Positions 39,783 through 42,949 of a DNA stretch of 42,949 nucleotides are shown in pieces. The DNA lies in IMG/VR virus record IMGVR_UViG_3300025168_000016, positions 1 through 42,949 of that record; one strand, given 5' to 3'. The notes beneath the pieces were generated by a model. The model worked only from the letters and a program-made list of their open reading frames with translations, made no database searches and was not told the DNA's origin. Position 1 is the stretch's first letter. The number at the start of each line of letters is the position of its first letter. The position numbers and the translations under genes were made by a program. Source of the stretch: a virus.

Positions 39783-41486
39783 ATGGCAACATTTGAAGAA
39801 CAAGTAGAAGCATTAACAAGTTTGGCAATTACCGGTAGTAGTGAACCAACCCTAACTGAATTAAGTCAGTTTTTAACGGATGGGACTATGGAAGTCATAA
39901 ATTCTATGCCAAGAACATTAAAAGAATTTTGTGCTACTGAAGATACTTTTACAAGTACCGCAGTAGGAAGTGAGTCTGAAACATTGACTTCTGCTCAAGT
40001 CTTATCTGTTACTCGCAGAGATGGGTCAAGTGTTGAGCAACCTTGTCGAAAAATACCGGCATCTTTACGAGGAAGGGTTTCTGATAGTGATGACATGATG
40101 GCAGCAACAGTAAGCGACCCTGTTTATTACATCTATGATGGAAAATTAAATGCACTGCCAACCTCTGGTGCTTGTAAGTATTTAGAGGTTAATAATCGTG
40201 CGGTGGTTTTTGGAGACTCTGCAATTGGAAGTTTTCCAGATGAGTATGAATATTTAGTTCCTTTGTATGCATCTGTAAAATCATTACAAAATGTCTTAGG
40301 TAGTCGTAGTACTAATTCAAGTGTGACCACTGCATTTTCAGCTATGAAGGCAGAATTAGATGAAACTCAGGCCGTGTGCGATAGCGTAAATGCTGATTTA
40401 GTATTAGCCAAAGCAGAGATAGTTATTGCAAAGGCAGAGGCAGCTGAGATAGCAGTTTTAACAGACTCCGCCTCTGGAAGCTCTGCATTTAATGTTGCTG
40501 TAGGGGCTATTAAAACAGAGCTAGATAAGGTTGATGATATTATAGATTTAGCAAATGACGAATTTGATGAAGTCTCTACTCAGGTTTCAGGAAGTAAAGA
40601 CTCTCCTATTACGGATGCGTTTACAGAATTTGAAAAGATAAGTCCCTTACTGGCTATTGGAGAAACAGATACCGAAGGAGATGTGAATGCGGCTTTAGTA
40701 CTATTAAAAGCAGCGGTAGATCAAGCTGCAGTAGCTGCAGGAAAATTTTTAACAGTAAATAGTGACTCTGTGTTTGGAGATGAGTCTACGTTTTTAACTG
40801 ACGATTCTCAACTTACAAGGGTAAAAGCAGCCTTAGATGATGCTGAGGATCTTATCAATGGTAATGAACCCTCTGCAACTACAGATGCTTATGGTGCTCA
40901 AGCTAATGAAGATATAGAATTGGCTGCTTCAGCTGTAAATATTGCTCAATCTGAAATAAGAAGAGCTCAGGCACACCTTTCTGAATGGACAGCAATTGGA
41001 GATATGAGGGTTAAAGAAGTTAATGCGGCCTTATCAGAAGCAAATGGTTATGCTACTGAGGTACAGTCAAGATTACAACAAGCTCAATCAAAAAGAGAAG
41101 AAGCTCAGTCTCGAATAGCTTCTGGAAATGCATACTTACAAGAAGCGGACAGTATCATTAAATCAGGTAATGCTTATCTACAAGAGGCCCAAGCTAGAAT
41201 AGCACAAGCTCAAGGTTATGCAACTGAAGTTAATGCTAGAGATAACTTTGCAAGTGCAAAAACAAAAGCTGTCCAGTCCTACATTAATACCGCTCAGTCT
41301 TATGTAGCCACAGCACAAGGATTCTCTAATCAAGTTCAAGCTAAAATTGCAATAGCTCAAGGATATGGAAATGAGATTCAATCTAGAATGCAAGTAGACA
41401 GAGAGCAATACACTTTTTATGAAAAACAACAAGCTAAATTACAAGCTGATTACGATAAGGGTATTCAGATTATGAGAGGTTCTTAA
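39783..41486 (+). CDS. Neck/tail protein with long coiled-coil repeat extension
   Basis: 567 residues. The first ~175 residues are globular, ending near Y-E-Y-L-V-P-L-Y-A-S-V-K, as in small head-tail or tail-tube A-like proteins. From about 185 on the chain is a Gln/Ala-rich helical repeat; A-Q-[GS]-Y-A-T-E-V, A-Q-[SA]-R and S-G-N-A-Y-L-Q-E recur at residues 400-550. A fibre-like extension fused to a neck domain is the simplest reading. Confidence 0.6.
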   Translation: MATFEEQVEALTSLAITGSSEPTLTELSQFLTDGTMEVINSMPRTLKEFCATEDTFTSTAVGSESETLTSAQVLSVTRRDGSSVEQPCRKIPASLRGRVSDSDDMMAATVSDPVYYIYDGKLNALPTSGACKYLEVNNRAVVFGDSAIGSFPDEYEYLVPLYASVKSLQNVLGSRSTNSSVTTAFSAMKAELDETQAVCDSVNADLVLAKAEIVIAKAEAAEIAVLTDSASGSSAFNVAVGAIKTELDKVDDIIDLANDEFDEVSTQVSGSKDSPITDAFTEFEKISPLLAIGETDTEGDVNAALVLLKAAVDQAAVAAGKFLTVNSDSVFGDESTFLTDDSQLTRVKAALDDAEDLINGNEPSATTDAYGAQANEDIELAASAVNIAQSEIRRAQAHLSEWTAIGDMRVKEVNAALSEANGYATEVQSRLQQAQSKREEAQSRIASGNAYLQEADSIIKSGNAYLQEAQARIAQAQGYATEVNARDNFASAKTKAVQSYINTAQSYVATAQGFSNQVQAKIAIAQGYGNEIQSRMQVDREQYTFYEKQQAKLQADYDKGIQIMRGS

Positions 41487-41737
41487 TGTCTAAGACTTTA
41501 GTAACCCTAAACACCTCCCCTTCTTTTACTGGGGTTAGTTTAAATACATCCCCTTCATCGACTTTAGTTACGTTGAACACATCACCATCTTCTACATTGG
41601 TATCTTTAAACACATCACCTTCGTTTACGTCAGTTAGTTTACCAAGCTCTATCAGTTGGTTAGTAAAGGGATTCTGGCAAAGTTATACAACAAGAAACTG
41701 GGAAGACAGTACTCAATTCTGGAGTGAGGGAGAATAA
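41486..41737 (+). CDS. Small protein with four 11-residue repeats
   Basis: 83 residues. Residues 8-51 are four units of L-N-T-S-P-S-x-T-x-V-x, followed by a Trp-rich end (F-W-Q-S-Y, N-W-E-D-S-T-Q-F-W). The regular Thr/Ser/Val alternation suits a beta-solenoid or triple beta-spiral. Overlaps both neighbours by one base. Confidence 0.65.
   Translation: MSKTLVTLNTSPSFTGVSLNTSPSSTLVTLNTSPSSTLVSLNTSPSFTSVSLPSSISWLVKGFWQSYTTRNWEDSTQFWSEGE
41507..41638 (+). repeat. Four 33-bp coding repeats in the 41486 gene
   Basis: Four in-frame 33-base units encode LNTSPS[FS]T[GLS]V[ST]. The protein level is far better conserved than the codons (for example AAC/AAT and TCC/TCA changes), so selection keeps the peptide pattern. 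Confidence 0.9.
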
Positions 41738-42045
41738 TGGCCGTACATAGCTTAACCGTAAAGAAAATGATATCAAGAATAAGACAGGTATTCCCTGATG
41801 CTCCTGAAAATTATATTATTAATTTAATTAATGAAGCATTGGTTGAGATAGGTAATTACTCTACAAAGGTAGAATACGCCAAGACTAACGCTGTTAAAGA
41901 TCAACAGTGGTATACTTTAAGTGATAGCAACTCAGGTATTGAAGTTAATAAGGTTTTTAGAGTAGATTTCATGGATGCTAGTGGTGACTATGTTAAAATT
42001 TCACGCTTGCTAAATGGAGAAATACAAACAATGGATATAGATTAA
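41737..42045 (+). CDS. Head-tail adaptor candidate
   Basis: 102 residues, helical start (M-I-S-R-I-R-Q-V-F-P-D-A-P-E-N-Y-I) followed by N-E-A-L-x-E-I-G and a beta region with W-Y-T-L-S-D. This resembles gp4/gp6-like adaptor proteins that sit under the portal. Overlaps the next gene as TAATG. Confidence 0.55.
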   Translation: MAVHSLTVKKMISRIRQVFPDAPENYIINLINEALVEIGNYSTKVEYAKTNAVKDQQWYTLSDSNSGIEVNKVFRVDFMDASGDYVKISRLLNGEIQTMDID

Positions 42046-42476
42046 TGGCCAGTACTTACAAGTATCCTGAGCAATATATCTCTTACTTTATTAAGGGAGA
42101 TCACCTAGCAGTGGTTACAACCCGTGGCGAAAATACGGGAACCACTCATTCGTTAGAAGGCCAGTTTAAGCCTATTGATGAAGCGGTAACTAATGGGGTT
42201 TTAATACATTACTACGGAGAACCCAATGCTGTTAGTGCTATTACAGATACACCTGACGTTGATAATGTTTTTCATAATTCTATTATAGATTATGTTAAGG
42301 CATCCTTATATAGAGACAGGGCTGGTACAGTTAGTGACGGTAACCTCGCAACTGTAAGTTTAAACTTGTCTCAGATACACGATGCTAAGTTCCAAGAGTC
42401 TGTTAAGAAAAATGGTATGAGAAAACGAGATAAGACAGGAGGAAGTCGCTCAGTAGCGTTCCCAGATTTTACATAA
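42045..42476 (+). CDS. Head-tail completion protein candidate
   Basis: 143 residues. Y-P-E-Q-Y-I-S-Y-F, D-E-A-V-x-x-G-V-L-I-H-Y-Y, then an I-I-D-Y-V-K-A-S-L-Y-R-D helix resemble small tail/neck proteins commonly coded right after adaptors in podoviruses. Exact family uncertain. Confidence 0.55.
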   Translation: MASTYKYPEQYISYFIKGDHLAVVTTRGENTGTTHSLEGQFKPIDEAVTNGVLIHYYGEPNAVSAITDTPDVDNVFHNSIIDYVKASLYRDRAGTVSDGNLATVSLNLSQIHDAKFQESVKKNGMRKRDKTGGSRSVAFPDFT

Positions 42477-42532
42477 ACCGATGTGCCCATGAGAAGTGTC
42501 AAGCTCGGTAAGGCATCACAAGGAGAAACAAG

Positions 42533-42826
42533 ATGGCAAGTACTATAAATAAATATTCAGTAGTAGAATCTCTCAATCAAATGATTTACGAGAGTGCGAC
42601 TGCAGTTACAGCAATTAATGGCGGTAGCGGATCCACAGGAAATCAAACATTATCAGATTCGCATACAGCTTTGTATGTTGGGGTTGGTGGAGATGTTGTG
42701 CTGACTTTACAGTCTGGTAGCGATGCTACCTTTAAAAATTTAGCAAGTGGTCAAATACTCCCTGTAAAATTTAGCGGTATTAAAGCAACCAATACGACAG
42801 CAACTAATATGCTGGCCCTAAAATAA
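42533..42826 (+). CDS. Small beta-rich structural protein
   Basis: 97 residues, Thr/Ser/Gly-rich, with L-Y-V-G-V-G-G-D-V-V-L-T-L and I-L-P-V-K-F-S-G strands. AAGGAG is present about nine bases before ATG 42533. Lies between adaptor and fibre genes, so a tail or capsid accessory is likely. Confidence 0.65.
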   Translation: MASTINKYSVVESLNQMIYESATAVTAINGGSGSTGNQTLSDSHTALYVGVGGDVVLTLQSGSDATFKNLASGQILPVKFSGIKATNTTATNMLALK

Positions 42827-42949
42827 TGTTAGGTGCATTAAGGTTAGCAGCTACTACAGTTATGCAAGCTATATATGATATAGGTTGGAGTGGAGCTGAA
42901 GCATCTCATTTAAAATGGGAACATCAAACCCAGAAGTGGGAAGATTTAG
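42826..42949 (+). CDS. 5' part of small hypothetical protein that spans the genome join
   Basis: ATG 42826 overlaps the previous stop as TAATG. The reading frame runs to the window end and continues at base 52 to the stop at 72-74: 48 residues in all. Its first 25 residues are hydrophobic/amphipathic (A-T-T-V-M-Q-A-I-Y). Role unknown. Confidence 0.75.
   Translation, partial: MLGALRLAATTVMQAIYDIGWSGAEASHLKWEHQTQKWEDL
42899..42949. repeat. 51-bp terminal direct repeat, right copy
   Basis: Identical to bases 1-51. See the left copy; marks circular closure of the assembly. Confidence 0.93.

Overview
The window is a complete tailed-phage genome drawn as a linear string. Bases 1-51 recur exactly at 42899-42949, and one small reading frame continues across that join (42826-42949 into bases 1-74). 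The molecule is therefore circular or circularly permuted, with about 42,898 unique bases. It is AT-rich, has no integrase, tail tape-measure or sheath gene, and carries large internal virion proteins and trimeric-adhesin repeats. That fits a lytic, short-tailed (podovirus-like) marine phage. The host cannot be read from the sequence; a lipoprotein and spanin-like genes suggest a Gram-negative bacterium.

Layout. Two transcription blocks diverge from a control region at 28577-29249 and converge at 16293-16303. The rightward (late) block runs 29250 -> 42949/1 -> 16303. It encodes small and large terminase, an M15-type peptidase, a glycine-motif virion protein, portal, scaffold, major capsid protein, a head decoration/fibre protein, several very basic small proteins, a coiled-coil neck protein, head-tail adaptors, a 970-residue adhesin with YadA-type repeats, a cluster of small membrane proteins plus a lipoprotein (probable lysis cassette), a tail-tube/hub protein split by one in-frame TAA, and three large internal virion proteins.

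The leftward (presumed early) block, 28576 -> 16293, holds about 38 mostly tiny genes. Recognisable are a DUF932 protein, a GP88-like cysteine-rich protein, a HExxH metallopeptidase, a DUF1599-like protein, an HNH endonuclease, a Cas4/RecB-like nuclease, two further PD-(D/E)XK proteins (one with its catalytic Glu replaced by Gly), a possible ssDNA-binding protein and many small zinc-ribbon and membrane proteins. No DNA polymerase, primase, helicase or RNA polymerase is visible, so replication and transcription must lean on the host or on unrecognised small proteins.

Two non-coding systems organise the genome. (1) Six leftward promoters share GGAAC-N18-TATA with an invariant G before TATA; three lie inside the 3' end of the preceding gene. 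(2) Six 5'-UTR stem-loop elements end 18-32 nt before a start codon (five leftward, one rightward). Several stems are continuous only on the transcribed strand because mismatches become G-U wobbles. A four-copy iteron array (27126-27230) and an ACTATATAT-rich tract (29043-29160) are the best replication-origin or control candidates. Functional names rest on motif recognition from translated sequence; no database search was run.
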